In this document: positions 1 through 10,034 of the stretch, in pieces | Position numbering within the stretch: position 1 is the first letter of the stretch | Layout of the letters: each line of letters begins with the position of its first letter | Assembly: GCF_030063455.1 (NCBI RefSeq) | Contig: NZ_JASITB010000005.1 | Location: 62,001 to 126,000 of the forward strand | Length of the DNA stretch: 64,000 nt | Reading direction: 5' to 3' | Source: Cryobacterium sp. PH31-O1 | GTDB taxonomy: Bacteria > Actinomycetota > Actinomycetes > Actinomycetales > Microbacteriaceae | Position numbers and translations under genes: made by a program | The notes under the pieces: model-generated | Databases searched by the model: none | Told to the model about the DNA's origin: nothing | Seen by the model: only the letters and a program-made list of their open reading frames with translations

Positions 1-67
1 CAATGCCTACGAAGTGCACACTTCCGAGCTGGTCGGGAATGGTGAGGGTGAGGTCTGGTTTGATCAC
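1..67 (-). CDS. murC: UDP-N-acetylmuramate--L-alanine ligase, N-terminal fragment (runs off left edge)
   Basis: Only the first 22 codons are in the window. Translation starts at the GTG at 65-67 and reads MIKPDLTLTIPDQLGSVHFV followed by G-I, the beginning of the glycine-rich nucleotide-fold motif that opens MurC proteins. The family adds L-alanine to UDP-MurNAc in the cytoplasm, the first step of stem-peptide assembly. It lies 53 bp downstream of murG, the usual dcw position for murC. The identity rests on the short peptide plus gene order. Confidence 0.85.
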   Translation of the reverse strand, partial: MIKPDLTLTIPDQLGSVHFVGI

Positions 68-120
68 GGTGGTGCGCTCTTCTCGATTGAAACCAATAAA
101 CAGGTCGTGCGGGCACTACG

Positions 121-1215
121 TTACGCGTGCGGCCGCGAGGTCGGCGACGCGAGTGCCCCGTGCACGAGGTCGAGCATGCGGGCCGTTCCGTCGCGGGCAC
201 CAACGGATGCCGCCCCCCGCGCCATCGCCGCCACCCGCGCCCCATCATCCAACAGGGTCACCAGCTCACGCTGAACCCAGGCCGGTACGAAGTCGGCGTC
301 GTCGATCAGCACGCCCCCACCGGCTGCGAGCACGGGCGAGGCATTGAAGCGTTGTTCCCCGTTGCCGACCGGGTATGGCACGTAGACGGCGGGAATGCCG
401 AGCGCGCACAGTTCGCTGACCGTCGCCGCGCCCGCCCGCGTCACGGCAAAATCGGCAGCGGCGAGGGCGAGGTCCATCCGATCGCAGTAGGCGACCAGGT
501 GATAGTCGGGCACGCCGGGGTCGATGACCTCGGCCTTGAGACCGGTGATGTGTAACACCTGCCAGCCTGCGGCGGCGAGAGCCGGGGCGGACTCGACCAT
601 GGTGGCGTTCAGCCGCCGCGCGCCGAGCGACCCGCCGGTGACGAGCAGTACCGGGCGGCCAGGCCTGAGATTGAAAAACTTCAGCGCCTCAACGCGCTTC
701 GCCGGGCGGTCGAGTTCTTCGATTTCGGGCCGCAGTGGCATGCCGACGAACCGGGCATGCCGAATGGGCGTACCTTCGAAGGCGACGCCAACGTGCCGGG
801 TCAGACGGGCGCCGAGCTTGTTGGCCAGCCCCGGTTTGGCGTTGGCCTCGTGGATGACGATCGGCACCCCGACTCGTCGGGCAGCGAGGTAGGCCGGCGT
901 TGAGACGTAGCCACCGAAGCCAACGACCACGTCGACGTGACGCGAGCGAAGAACCTGCGCGACCCCGGTCACCGCGGCGGCGAAGCGCGGCAGAAAGCGC
1001 ACGGCGGCCGCGTTCGGCCGGCGCGGAAACGGAACCCGGGGTACGACGATGAGTTCGTAGCCGCGGGCGGGTACCAGGCGCGCCTCGAGACCCTCAAGGG
1101 TGCCGAGAACGAGCACCGTAGCATCCGCTTCACTGGCGCGGATGCGGTCGGCGACCGCGAGCAGGGGGTTGACGTGGCCGGCGGTTCCGCCGCCCGCCAG
1201 AAGGTACGTGGTCAT
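121..1215 (-). CDS. murG: UDP-N-acetylglucosamine--N-acetylmuramyl-(pentapeptide) pyrophosphoryl-undecaprenol GlcNAc transferase
   Basis: MurG converts lipid I to lipid II at the inner face of the membrane by adding GlcNAc. The 364-residue product has the normal family length. The N-terminal glycine-rich loop GGGTAGHVNP (residues 8-17) binds the lipid substrate's diphosphate. The C-terminal half has the UDP-GlcNAc-binding region, with VTGGSLGARRLN and later TRAGAATVSEL. The ATG start overlaps the ftsW stop as ATGA, so the two are translationally coupled inside the dcw operon. Confidence 0.97.
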   Translation of the reverse strand: MTTYLLAGGGTAGHVNPLLAVADRIRASEADATVLVLGTLEGLEARLVPARGYELIVVPRVPFPRRPNAAAVRFLPRFAAAVTGVAQVLRSRHVDVVVGFGGYVSTPAYLAARRVGVPIVIHEANAKPGLANKLGARLTRHVGVAFEGTPIRHARFVGMPLRPEIEELDRPAKRVEALKFFNLRPGRPVLLVTGGSLGARRLNATMVESAPALAAAGWQVLHITGLKAEVIDPGVPDYHLVAYCDRMDLALAAADFAVTRAGAATVSELCALGIPAVYVPYPVGNGEQRFNASPVLAAGGGVLIDDADFVPAWVQRELVTLLDDGARVAAMARGAASVGARDGTARMLDLVHGALASPTSRPHA

Positions 1216-2633
1216 GCCCGGTCAGCCTCAATGCGGTCGGTGTCGCGGTCGTCGAAATCGTTCTGGGGTTCGCTTGAGCGGTCGCCGCGCGCGAAAGACA
1301 GCACGATGCCGATCGCGACGAGGGTGGTGAGCAGCGCGGTGCCACCGGCCGAGATCAGCGGCAGTGGTACGCCCAATACGGGGAACACTCCGAGCACCAC
1401 GCCAATGTTGACGAAGGCCTGGCCAATGATCCAGACCATGGCGGCGGCGGTCGAGACCTTCGCCTGCACGGTCGTGGCCGTGCGCATGATGCGCAGAAAA
1501 GCGAAGGCCAGCAGGATGAACATGCCGAGCACCACGATGCAGCCGATCAGGCCGAGTTCTTCGCCGATGATGGCGAAGATGTAGTCGTTGTCGGCGGCCG
1601 GCAGCCACGACCACTTGGCCTTGGAATTGCCGAGGCCAACGCCGAGCACTCCCCCGTTGGCCAGCGCCCAGGTGCCGTGCAGCGGCTGCCAGCAGCTTTG
1701 GGAAATCTCCCCGCTCAGCTCGGTGCAGCCCTCGTTGAGAAAGCTCATGATGCGAGTCAGCCGGTTGGGACTCGCGATGGCCAGCACGACCGCGCCGCCA
1801 ACGCCAATTAGCAGCGGCACGGCGAGCAGGCGCAGCCTGACGCCGGCGAAGAACAACGCCCCGAACAGGATGCCGGCCATGATCATTACCGTGCCGAGGT
1901 CACCGCCGATCATGACGAGCAGCACCGCGCCACCGCCGACGCCGAATACCGGGATGAAAACGTGTTTCCAGTCGTCGAGCTGATGCTGTTTCTTGGAGAG
2001 GATCACCCCGAGCCAGATGACCAGGGCCACCTTGATGCCCTCGGACGGCTGAAACTGGATCCCGAAGATATTGAGCCAGTTGGTGTTGCCGCCGGTGCCC
2101 CGGCCGAGTCCGGTCGCCACGACCAGAAATTGCAGAAAACAGGTGATCAGCAGCGAAGGCCAGGCCACGCGCCGCCAGAAGGCGAGCGGCAGGCGGCTGA
2201 CGACGAGCATCAGCGGGATGCCGATCAGGGCGAACATGCCCTGACGCAGCAGACCACCGAAAAAGCCCATATCGGCCAGAAAGGAGTCCACCGACGACGA
2301 GGAAAGCACCATGACGAGGCCGAAAATGACCAGGAACAGGGTGGTGCCGAGCAGGAGGAAGTAGTTGCCACCCTCGGCCTTGAACACCCGACCAAGATTG
2401 ATTCGAACCTGTGGCCCGCCCAGCGTTTGCGCCGCCGGTTTCGCCGGTGCATCGGACGAACGCCCGGTGCGTGCGGCCGTAGCAGTACGGGGAGTCGCCC
2501 CGGTGCGGGACGTCGCCGCGGTGCGGGACGTCGCCGCGGTGCGGGACGTCGCCGCGGTGCGGGACGTCGCCGCGGTGCGGGACGTCGCCGAACGCGACGC
2601 GGGGTTGCGCGGCACCTGTACCATCCGCGTCAC
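1212..2633 (-). CDS. ftsW: Septal peptidoglycan polymerase FtsW (SEDS family)
   Basis: FtsW is the SEDS glycosyltransferase that polymerises lipid II at the septum with its partner transpeptidase FtsI, encoded in the same operon. The 473-residue protein is a polytopic membrane protein whose hydrophobic core begins near residue 95. It contains the SEDS-like segment around GVPLPLISAGGTALL near the C-terminus. The GTG start at 2631-2633 overlaps the murD stop as GTGA. The unusual part is the basic cytoplasmic tail: residues 17-47 are tandem copies of SRTAAT, encoded by an 18-bp DNA repeat, before the conserved core. An alternative start at Met4 would not change this. Confidence 0.96.
   Translation of the reverse strand: MTRMVQVPRNPASRSATSRTAATSRTAATSRTAATSRTAATSRTGATPRTATAARTGRSSDAPAKPAAQTLGGPQVRINLGRVFKAEGGNYFLLLGTTLFLVIFGLVMVLSSSSVDSFLADMGFFGGLLRQGMFALIGIPLMLVVSRLPLAFWRRVAWPSLLITCFLQFLVVATGLGRGTGGNTNWLNIFGIQFQPSEGIKVALVIWLGVILSKKQHQLDDWKHVFIPVFGVGGGAVLLVMIGGDLGTVMIMAGILFGALFFAGVRLRLLAVPLLIGVGGAVVLAIASPNRLTRIMSFLNEGCTELSGEISQSCWQPLHGTWALANGGVLGVGLGNSKAKWSWLPAADNDYIFAIIGEELGLIGCIVVLGMFILLAFAFLRIMRTATTVQAKVSTAAAMVWIIGQAFVNIGVVLGVFPVLGVPLPLISAGGTALLTTLVAIGIVLSFARGDRSSEPQNDFDDRDTDRIEADRA
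2503..2592. repeat. 18-bp in-frame tandem repeat in the ftsW N-terminal tail
   Basis: Four perfect head-to-tail copies of an 18-bp unit (GTGCGGGACGTCGCCGCG read on the plus strand) lie at 2503-2574. A fifth, partly diverged copy extends to 2592. On the coding strand each copy gives the hexapeptide SRTAAT. A unit divisible by three means copy-number change would keep the frame. Confidence 0.95.
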
Positions 2634-4141
2634 CTGCCTAGAAGATCGTGTACTGCCTGATTGAAAAGCCGGCCGCGGTCGGCGTAGCTCTCGAACTGGT
2701 CCATTGATGCGGCCGCCGGGGCCAAAAGCACGGTGTCACCGGCACGAGCCAGTTCAGCGGCCAGCCGAACCGCCCGCGTCATCACTTGTTCAGTGTCGTC
2801 CGCGTCGATCTCGAACACGGTCAGGTCGGGGGCGTGTCGCGCGAATGCCTCCCGTACTGCCAGACGATCAACACCGATAATGATCGCACCGCGCAGGCGG
2901 CCGACGTGTTTCTGCACGAGCTGGCCGATGTCGACGCCCTTGAGCAGCCCGCCGACCAGCCAGACGACCGACTCGTAGGCCGCCAGGGAGGCGTCGGCGG
3001 CGTGCGGGTTGGTGGCCTTGGAATCGTCGACCCATTCCACGCCGTCGCCAATGGCGACGGTTTCGATGCGGTGCGCGTCGAGGTGGAATGTTTCCAGCGC
3101 CGTGTGAATGGTGGCCGGCTCGACACCGTACGACCGGGCCAGGGCGCTCGCCGCGAGCACGTCCATAATAACGTGCGGGGCACCGAGGCCGGCCGCGACG
3201 AGGTGCGGCACGGTGGTGAGCTCAAGAGCGCGTTCGAACCGGTCCTCGAGAAAGGCCCGGTCGCAGAGGATGCCGTCAACGATGCCCAGCTCGCTCGGTC
3301 CCGGCACGCCGAGGCCGAAGCCGATCGCCCTGGCTCCGTCCTGAACATCGGCCTCCTGCACCATCGTGAGGGTCGCGGCATCCGCTGTGTTGTAGACGCA
3401 AGCCACGGCGGTGTTCAGGTACACCTTGGCTTTGGCGGCGCGATAGGCGGCAGCCGTTCCGTGCCAGTCGAGGTGGTCGTCGGCGACGTTAAGGCAGAGG
3501 CTGGCCCAGGGTGCCAGAGCGCCCGGTCCGCTCCGCGGCAGATGGTGCAGCTGGTAGCTCGAGAGCTCGACGACGAGTACGTCCCAGCCGGCGGGATCAC
3601 GGATGGCGTCGAGCACCGGCACGCCGATGTTGCCGCAGGGGGCGACGCGGCTGCCGTGGGCGGCGAGCATGGTGGCGGCGAGCTGCACGGTGGTGGTTTT
3701 ACCGTTGGTGCCGGTGACGAGCATCCACTCGGCGGCAGCGCCAACCTTGTCGCGGAGGCGCCAGGCCAGTTCGATATCGCCCCAGACCGGCACGTGGTTC
3801 TCGGCAGCCCACTGGAGCAACGGGTGGTCGGGGTGAAAGCCGGGCGAGACGATGATGACTTCCGGCATCTGCGCCGCGAGCTCTGCCGGTACCTCGCGCA
3901 GGTCTGCCTGCACGAACGGCACCCCGAGCACCCCGAGCAGGTCGAATCGTTCGTCGGGGCCGGGAGACGCCAGCACCAGCACGTCGGCGCCGAGTTCGGC
4001 GAGGGTATCGGCGGCGGCGAAACCGGTAACGCCGAGGCCGAGCACGGCCACGCGCAGGCCGCTCCAGTTGGCGTGCCAGCTGGTGAGCTGATCCAGGTGG
4101 TTGTGTGACGCAGCGTCAACACTCACTAGCGCGACAGCCAT
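2630..4141 (-). CDS. murD: UDP-N-acetylmuramoyl-L-alanine--D-glutamate ligase
   Basis: MurD adds D-glutamate to UDP-MurNAc-L-Ala. The 503-residue protein shows an N-terminal nucleotide fold ([20 protein letters not shown]), the Mur-ligase ATP loop [10 protein letters not shown] and the downstream ligase motif [10 protein letters not shown]. The ATG at 4139-4141 overlaps mraY by 16 bp. A GTG at 4124-4126 (residue 6) shares one base with the mraY stop and is an equally plausible start. At 503 residues it is somewhat longer than typical MurD proteins of about 450. Confidence 0.95.
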   Translation of the reverse strand: MAVALVSVDAASHNHLDQLTSWHANWSGLRVAVLGLGVTGFAAADTLAELGADVLVLASPGPDERFDLLGVLGVPFVQADLREVPAELAAQMPEVIIVSPGFHPDHPLLQWAAENHVPVWGDIELAWRLRDKVGAAAEWMLVTGTNGKTTTVQLAATMLAAHGSRVAPCGNIGVPVLDAIRDPAGWDVLVVELSSYQLHHLPRSGPGALAPWASLCLNVADDHLDWHGTAAAYRAAKAKVYLNTAVACVYNTADAATLTMVQEADVQDGARAIGFGLGVPGPSELGIVDGILCDRAFLEDRFERALELTTVPHLVAAGLGAPHVIMDVLAASALARSYGVEPATIHTALETFHLDAHRIETVAIGDGVEWVDDSKATNPHAADASLAAYESVVWLVGGLLKGVDIGQLVQKHVGRLRGAIIIGVDRLAVREAFARHAPDLTVFEIDADDTEQVMTRAVRLAAELARAGDTVLLAPAAASMDQFESYADRGRLFNQAVHDLLGR

Positions 4142-5217
4142 TCAAGGTAGAACGAGCCGACGCCGGCGGCGACGAGCAGGCCGCCGATGATCCAGAATCG
4201 TACGACGACGGTGACTTCGGCCCAGCCTTTAAGCTCGAAATGGTGGTGAATAGGGCTCATCAGGAAGATGCGTTTACCGTGGGTGATTTTGAAGTAGGCG
4301 CGCTGCACGATCACCGATCCGGCTTCCATCACGAACAGGCCGCCGATGAGCACGAGGAGCAGTTCGGTGCGGCTGAGGATGGCCAGGGCGGCGAGGGCGC
4401 CGCCCAGGGCGAGCGAGCCGGTGTCGCCGAGGAAGATCTTCGCCGGTGAGGTGTTCCACCAGAGGAATCCAATCAGGCCGCCGACGATGGTCGCGGCAAC
4501 GATGGCGAGGTCGAACGAGTCGGGGCCGAGGTAACACTTGTACTGGTCGGCGGCATCCGCTCCCCCGAAGCAGCTCTGATTGGACTGCCAGAAGCCGATC
4601 ACGACGAAGGAACCGATAGCGAAAATGGATGCCCCGGTAGCGAGGCCGTCGAGGCCGTCGGCGACGTTGACACCGTTCGAGGTCGAGGCGACGATCAGGC
4701 AGATCCACAACAGAAACACCGCGATACCGATGAAGGTGCCGAGTTTCATGAAGTCGATCGGCAGGTCGCGAATGAACGACACGCTGGTCGAGGCGGGTGT
4801 CTGGCCGTTGCGGTCGGCGAATTGTAGCGACAGGATGCCGAAGGCGCCGGCGACGATGACTTGCCCGAGCACCTTGGACCAGCCGCCCAGGCCGAGGCTG
4901 CGCTGATTGCGGGTCTTGAGGAAGTCGTCGAGAAAACCGACGAGTCCAAGGCCGACCATCATGAACAGTACGAGCAGTGGCGACGGCGTGAACGGTCGTT
5001 GTTCGATCAGCATGGCGGTGAAATAGCTGATCAGAACGCCCAGGATAATGATGATGCCGCCCATGGTGGCGGTGCCGCGTTTGGCGTGGTGGCTCTTGGG
5101 ACCGTCGTCGCGAATGAACTGGCCCCAGCCGAACTTCTTGAACAGTCGAATGAACAGTGGCGTCAGGAACAGGGTGAACGCGAGCGAGAACGCACCGGAC
5201 AGCAGTAAAACTCTCAC
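4126..5217 (-). CDS. mraY: Phospho-N-acetylmuramoyl-pentapeptide-transferase
   Basis: MraY transfers phospho-MurNAc-pentapeptide to undecaprenyl phosphate, making lipid I in the membrane. The 363-residue polytopic protein contains the family signatures [18 protein letters not shown] near the N-terminus, the acidic [30 protein letters not shown] and the histidine motif [13 protein letters not shown] close to the C-terminus. The GTG start overlaps the murF stop as GTGA. Confidence 0.97.
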   Translation of the reverse strand: MRVLLLSGAFSLAFTLFLTPLFIRLFKKFGWGQFIRDDGPKSHHAKRGTATMGGIIIILGVLISYFTAMLIEQRPFTPSPLLVLFMMVGLGLVGFLDDFLKTRNQRSLGLGGWSKVLGQVIVAGAFGILSLQFADRNGQTPASTSVSFIRDLPIDFMKLGTFIGIAVFLLWICLIVASTSNGVNVADGLDGLATGASIFAIGSFVVIGFWQSNQSCFGGADAADQYKCYLGPDSFDLAIVAATIVGGLIGFLWWNTSPAKIFLGDTGSLALGGALAALAILSRTELLLVLIGGLFVMEAGSVIVQRAYFKITHGKRIFLMSPIHHHFELKGWAEVTVVVRFWIIGGLLVAAGVGSFYLEWLSR

Positions 5218-6623
5218 GAGAACAAGTCTCCCAGTCGATCGCCGAGAAATCGCAGACCCGCGGAATTGGATGACTTCACGAGTACCGTGTCCCCCGGATT
5301 CACGCTGTTACGCACCAGTTCGAAGGCTTCATCCGGTGTGTCGACATAGGCCGATTCGCCGTCCCACGATCCCTCGTTGATGGTGCTGATGTGCATGCGA
5401 CGCGCCTTCTGGCCCACCACGATCATCTGGGAGATGTTCAGACGCACAGCGAGCAGGCCGATGCGATCGTGCTCCTCGCCGGCCAGCTCCCCCAATTCGG
5501 CCATCTCGCCGAGCACCGCGATGGTGCGCCGGCCGGGGGTGCCGATCTGGGCGAGCGTCTTAAGCGCGGCGCTCATCGAGTCGGGGCTCGCGTTGTAGGC
5601 GTCGTTGATAACGGTGACATCGTCTTTGCCGCCCAGAACCTCCATGCGCCAGCGTTCGGCCCTGGTGGTCGTTTCAAGGGCGTCAACGATGTTCGTCAGC
5701 GACACCCCGAGTACCTCAGCGGCGGCGGCGGCGGCCAGCGCGTTCATGACATGGTGCTCACCGAGCACGGGGAACACAATCGGGGCGCTCTGCCCGTTGG
5801 CGAGGTGCAGGGTGAATGTCGTGCCGGTGCGACCGGAGTGCAGCTCGCTCGCTCGCACATCGACTTGGCCGTACTCGCCGAACCGCACGACGCGGGCGGG
5901 GGTGATCGCGGCCATCTGCGCGACGCGCGGATCGTCGGCGTTGAGCACCGCGACATCCGTCTCAAGCAGGTCGGTGACCATCTCCGATTTGGCGCGCACG
6001 GTGGCGTCGAGGTCGCCGAACTCGCCGGCGTGGGCGAGCCCGATGGTGAGCACGATGCCGATGTCGGGGCGGGCGAGGCGCACGAGGTGCGCGATAGCGC
6101 CCTCGCTGCTGGCGCCCATCTCGATCACGAGGAACCGGGTGTCGCCCGTAACCTCGAGCATCGTCATCGGCGCGCCGACCTGGTTGTTGAAGGAGCCACG
6201 CGGGGCGACAGTTGGACCGACGCGTTCGAGCATGCTGCGGAGCAGGTTCTTGGTGGTGGTCTTGCCGTTGGACCCGGTGACCGCCACGATTTTGAGCGCC
6301 CCGGCCGCGCGAACCCGTGCCACGACCGCGGCGGCCAGGTCGCCGAGCGCGGCGACAGTATCGGTGACGACGATCTGGGTAACCGGCAGGTCGAGCAGTC
6401 GTTCAACGATGAACAGTGCGGCCCCACGCTCAGCGGCGATGGGCGCGAACAGGTGCCCATCGGTGAGCGCTCCGGGCTTGGCGACGAAGATGGAGCCGGG
6501 TTCGATCAGCCGGGAGTCGGTTTGCACCGAACCGTCAACGAGGTCGGTGAACGCAGCGCCGTCGGTGAGGTGCAGCGCACCGTCGACGGCCTGGCTCACC
6601 TCGGCCAGGGAAAGGGCGATCAT
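5214..6623 (-). CDS. murF: UDP-N-acetylmuramoyl-tripeptide--D-alanyl-D-alanine ligase
   Basis: MurF adds the D-Ala-D-Ala dipeptide, completing the cytoplasmic UDP-MurNAc-pentapeptide. The 469-residue protein has the Mur-ligase ATP loop [15 protein letters not shown], the conserved [10 protein letters not shown] segment and the motif [12 protein letters not shown] typical of MurF. Its ATG abuts the murE TAA stop with no intervening base, so expression is coupled to murE. Confidence 0.96.
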   Translation of the reverse strand: MIALSLAEVSQAVDGALHLTDGAAFTDLVDGSVQTDSRLIEPGSIFVAKPGALTDGHLFAPIAAERGAALFIVERLLDLPVTQIVVTDTVAALGDLAAAVVARVRAAGALKIVAVTGSNGKTTTKNLLRSMLERVGPTVAPRGSFNNQVGAPMTMLEVTGDTRFLVIEMGASSEGAIAHLVRLARPDIGIVLTIGLAHAGEFGDLDATVRAKSEMVTDLLETDVAVLNADDPRVAQMAAITPARVVRFGEYGQVDVRASELHSGRTGTTFTLHLANGQSAPIVFPVLGEHHVMNALAAAAAAEVLGVSLTNIVDALETTTRAERWRMEVLGGKDDVTVINDAYNASPDSMSAALKTLAQIGTPGRRTIAVLGEMAELGELAGEEHDRIGLLAVRLNISQMIVVGQKARRMHISTINEGSWDGESAYVDTPDEAFELVRNSVNPGDTVLVKSSNSAGLRFLGDRLGDLFS

Positions 6624-8168
6624 TTACAGCCACCCTGCGTCGCGAAGCGCCTGGCGGGAGTCATCCCTGGCCGAATACGGCAATTTTACGCCTTGTACCT
6701 CGTGGTAATCCTCGTGGCCTGGGCCGGCGTACAGAATGGTGTCTCCTTCGTGTGCGAGTGACAACGCCATGCGGAATGCCGCACGCGGGTTAGCCACTTC
6801 GTAGAACTCGCCGTCTGGCACGGCGTCACGCGCTGCTGCCAGCAGTACGGCACGGATGCTCGCGGCATCTTCGAATCGCGGGTGAAAGTCGGTCACGACC
6901 ACGATATCGCTGCCCTGGGCGGCGATCCGCCCCATATCGGCGCGTTTCGTGCTGTCGCGGTCGCCGTCGGCGCCAAACAGCATGATGAGCTTGCCGGGAG
7001 TGAATTTGCGCAGGGCGGCGAGCGTGTTGAGAAAAGCGTCGGGGCTGTGACCGTAGTCGATGTAGACGAGCGGGCCCCGATCACCGGAGATACGTTCGGC
7101 ACGCCCGGGAATGAAAGCGACGATGCCGCCGTCCCGGCCGAGGGTGTGTGCGATCGCGTCGAGGTCGAACCCGCTCTCGACGAGCATGACGATGGCTAAG
7201 GCCGCGTTGGCGGCCATGTACCAGCCGAGCAGCGGCACCCTGGTGTGCAAGCGGCGACCGTCGGGTCCGTCGAGTACGAAGTCGGTGTGACTGGAGGATT
7301 CGCCGACCACGGTCATGTGCCAGTCCGCCTCTACATCGGCCCGGTTGGTGATGGTCGTCACCGGGATGCGACATTCCTCGGCGAGTCGTCGGCCCCAGTC
7401 GGTATCTACCGTGACGACGCCGCGGTGCGACCGGTCGGGCTGGAACAATTCGAGCTTGGCCTGGAAGTAGTCGTCCATCGCTGCGTAGTCGTCGAGGTGA
7501 TCGTGACTGAGGTTGGTGAACGCGGCGACGTCGAAGACGAGCCCGTCGACCCGATAGCGGCTGAGCGCCTGCGCCGACACCTCGATGCCGACGGCGCGCA
7601 CTTCGGCCTCGTTCATGCGGGCTAGCAGAGCGTGCAGTTCGCTGGCTTCCGGCGTCGTCAGCGCACTCGTAACGGCGAGGTCGCCGATGCGGCGTTCGGC
7701 GGTCGAGGTCAGTCCCGATACGACGCCGAGTTGGTTCAGGATGCCGAAGAGCAGGTAAACGACGCTGGTCTTGCCGTTGGTGCCGGTCACGGCGAACAGG
7801 GTCGCCGGGTTGTCAGCGGTGCGGTAGATCCAGGCGGCGACAGCGCCGAGCGCGGCGCGGGCATCCGGTGTCACGAGCACCGGGAGACCACTGGCGCCGG
7901 CGAGCAGCAGGCCGGCCTCATCGGTCAGGATCGCCACGGCTCCGGCTTCGGCGGCAGCCGCGGCGAAGGTCGCCCCGTGCAGGTGCTGGCCGGGGACGCC
8001 GACATAGAGGTCACCTGGCTGCACCGTGCGCGAGCTCAGGCTCACTCCGGTGACTTCGAGACCGTCGATGTCTCCACGTAGTTCTAGATCAAATTCGGCA
8101 ACCAATCCCGACAACGACCGCGGAACGGGGTGCTCGGGACGGAGAGCCGACGGCGCCAATTCAGACAC
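6624..8168 (-). CDS. murE: UDP-N-acetylmuramoyl-tripeptide synthetase (MurE), probably not meso-DAP specific
   Basis: MurE adds the residue at position 3 of the stem peptide. The 514-residue protein has the ATP loop VTGTNGKTS (128-136) and the FTNLSHDHLDDY motif. In DAP-adding MurE the substrate loop reads DNPR; here the aligned segment VVTDFHPRFED (425-435) has Phe428-His429-Pro-Arg. This argues for another diamino acid or homoserine at position 3, as in the group B peptidoglycans common in Microbacteriaceae, though the substrate itself cannot be read from sequence. The start is GTG at 8166-8168. Confidence 0.95.
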   Translation of the reverse strand: MSELAPSALRPEHPVPRSLSGLVAEFDLELRGDIDGLEVTGVSLSSRTVQPGDLYVGVPGQHLHGATFAAAAAEAGAVAILTDEAGLLLAGASGLPVLVTPDARAALGAVAAWIYRTADNPATLFAVTGTNGKTSVVYLLFGILNQLGVVSGLTSTAERRIGDLAVTSALTTPEASELHALLARMNEAEVRAVGIEVSAQALSRYRVDGLVFDVAAFTNLSHDHLDDYAAMDDYFQAKLELFQPDRSHRGVVTVDTDWGRRLAEECRIPVTTITNRADVEADWHMTVVGESSSHTDFVLDGPDGRRLHTRVPLLGWYMAANAALAIVMLVESGFDLDAIAHTLGRDGGIVAFIPGRAERISGDRGPLVYIDYGHSPDAFLNTLAALRKFTPGKLIMLFGADGDRDSTKRADMGRIAAQGSDIVVVTDFHPRFEDAASIRAVLLAAARDAVPDGEFYEVANPRAAFRMALSLAHEGDTILYAGPGHEDYHEVQGVKLPYSARDDSRQALRDAGWL

Positions 8169-8183
8169 GCAGGGCTCGCTTTC

Positions 8184-10007
8184 TTACCAGGTGGAAGGGA
8201 GGTCAGGCGCAGTCGCGCCGGAGGGAACCGCCCGGTACTTTTTCAACACCTGGCTCATGATCTCCTGGAAGACCGGAGCCGGTGCGGCAGACGTGTTCAG
8301 TTTAACAGGGTCGGCGATGCTGACCGAGACGACATACTGCGGATCGTCGGCGGGGGCGAAGCCCGACACCGAGACCAGATACCCGTTGGAGTACCCGCCC
8401 TTACCGTCAGGCATCTGCGCGGTTCCGGTCTTGGCCGCGACGCGATAGCCCGGGATTTTCCATTTGCTCTGCACCCAGCTCTTCTGGTAAACCATCTCCA
8501 GCACGTCGCTCGTGTCATTCGCCGCGCTCTCCGACAACACCCGGGTGCCGGTCGCATCCGGCACGTTCGTCATCGAGCCGTCGGGCTGGCGGCAGCCTTC
8601 CACCAGTTGCACCGGCATCCGCACGCCGTCGTTGGCGATGGTCTGGTAAATGCTCGACACCTGCAGAGCAGTCGTGGTCAGGCCCTGCCCAAACATGGTC
8701 GCGTAGCTGGTCTGGTTGTCCCACTCGTCGACGGGATGCAGGATTCCGCCGTCTTCTCGGGGGAACCCGGTTTCGGTGGGGGTTCCGACGCCAAAGGCCT
8801 TGATGTAGTCGTAGCGCTGCTTATCGGTGAGCAGTTCGCCGAACTTGGACATGCCGGTATTGCTGGAGTCGATCAGCACACCGGTCATGGTCATCTGCTG
8901 GTCGGGGTGCGAGTGGCTGTCGTTAATGTTGGCGCCGTTGGACGGCAGATAGCGGTACGGCGCCACGACACCGGTGCCCGGCGTGGCGACGCCGGCATCC
9001 AAAACGGATGCCGCGGTGAGCGCTTTGAAAGTCGAGCCGGGTTCAAAGGACTGGGTGAACGCGCGCGAGCCGCGATCGTCGGGATTCTCGGTGCCGCCGA
9101 CGTTGTTCGGGTCGACCGAGGGATAGTCGGCCACGGCGAGGAGCTTGCCGGTCTTGGCGTCCTGCACGACTGCGGTTGCCCAGGCTGCACCGGTCTCCTG
9201 CGCCCGGGCCGCGAGGGTCTGCTGCACGAACCACTGCAGATCGGAGTCGATGGTGGTGACGACGTCACCACCATTTACCGCAACGGTGCTCGTGACGCTA
9301 CTGCCGGGAATGCGCACCCCGTCGGCACCCTTCTCGTAGGTTTCCGAGCCATTCGTGGAGGCCAGGCAGGTGTCCTGCCCGGATTCGAGGCCGGCCTGCG
9401 GCACGCCCTCCCCCGACAGGAAGCCGAGCACGTTTCCGGCGACGGCTCCGTTCGGGTAAACCCGGCTCGGGCTGTTTTCGGAGTAGGTCCACGGAATGTG
9501 CAGGTCCTGAACGGCGCGAAGCACGTCGACGTCGACTTTCTGGGCGATATAGGCGAAGTTCGCCTTGGCGTTCGCTTCGAGGGCCGTCGACAGTGTTGAC
9601 AGGATGGCGTCACCGGTCTGGCCGGTAGCGGCACCGATTTCGGCGGCGGCTTCAGCCACCGAGATTTCAACCTTCTTGCCGTCGACGATGCGCTTGAACG
9701 GGGTCGCGTTTACCGGAGACATGGTGATGTTGTAGCGCATAACCGTTCCGGCCAGCACGACGCCATTGGCGTCGACGATCTCGCCCCTTGAGCCGTAGAC
9801 GACCTGGCCGACCGAGCGGTTACCCACGGAGTCGGCGGTGAGGGAATCGGCCTGCACCACCTGGATATCCACGAGCCGCACCAGGAACACGCCGATCACC
9901 GCGAACAGCACGACAACGGTGAAGAAGGTGCGGCGACGGCTCGACCGGGAATTGGTCGGGTTGTTTCGGGCGCCGGTCTTACGGGCACTGCTGTTGCGCA
10001 CGTTCAT
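8184..10007 (-). CDS. ftsI: Septal peptidoglycan transpeptidase FtsI / PBP3 (class B PBP)
   Basis: FtsI cross-links septal peptidoglycan on the outside of the membrane, paired with FtsW. The 607-residue protein has a basic N-terminus, a single membrane anchor (VVLFAVIGVFLVRLVDIQVV, about 32-51), a PBP dimerisation domain and a transpeptidase domain. The catalytic motifs are EPGSTFK (SxxK), SSNTG (SxN) and KTGTAQ (KTG). It lies 15 bp upstream of murE and 27 bp downstream of the ftsL-like gene. Confidence 0.96.
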   Translation of the reverse strand: MNVRNSSARKTGARNNPTNSRSSRRRTFFTVVVLFAVIGVFLVRLVDIQVVQADSLTADSVGNRSVGQVVYGSRGEIVDANGVVLAGTVMRYNITMSPVNATPFKRIVDGKKVEISVAEAAAEIGAATGQTGDAILSTLSTALEANAKANFAYIAQKVDVDVLRAVQDLHIPWTYSENSPSRVYPNGAVAGNVLGFLSGEGVPQAGLESGQDTCLASTNGSETYEKGADGVRIPGSSVTSTVAVNGGDVVTTIDSDLQWFVQQTLAARAQETGAAWATAVVQDAKTGKLLAVADYPSVDPNNVGGTENPDDRGSRAFTQSFEPGSTFKALTAASVLDAGVATPGTGVVAPYRYLPSNGANINDSHSHPDQQMTMTGVLIDSSNTGMSKFGELLTDKQRYDYIKAFGVGTPTETGFPREDGGILHPVDEWDNQTSYATMFGQGLTTTALQVSSIYQTIANDGVRMPVQLVEGCRQPDGSMTNVPDATGTRVLSESAANDTSDVLEMVYQKSWVQSKWKIPGYRVAAKTGTAQMPDGKGGYSNGYLVSVSGFAPADDPQYVVSVSIADPVKLNTSAAPAPVFQEIMSQVLKKYRAVPSGATAPDLPSTW

Positions 10008-10034
10008 CTGCCCATCATGGTCGACTCGAGAAAA

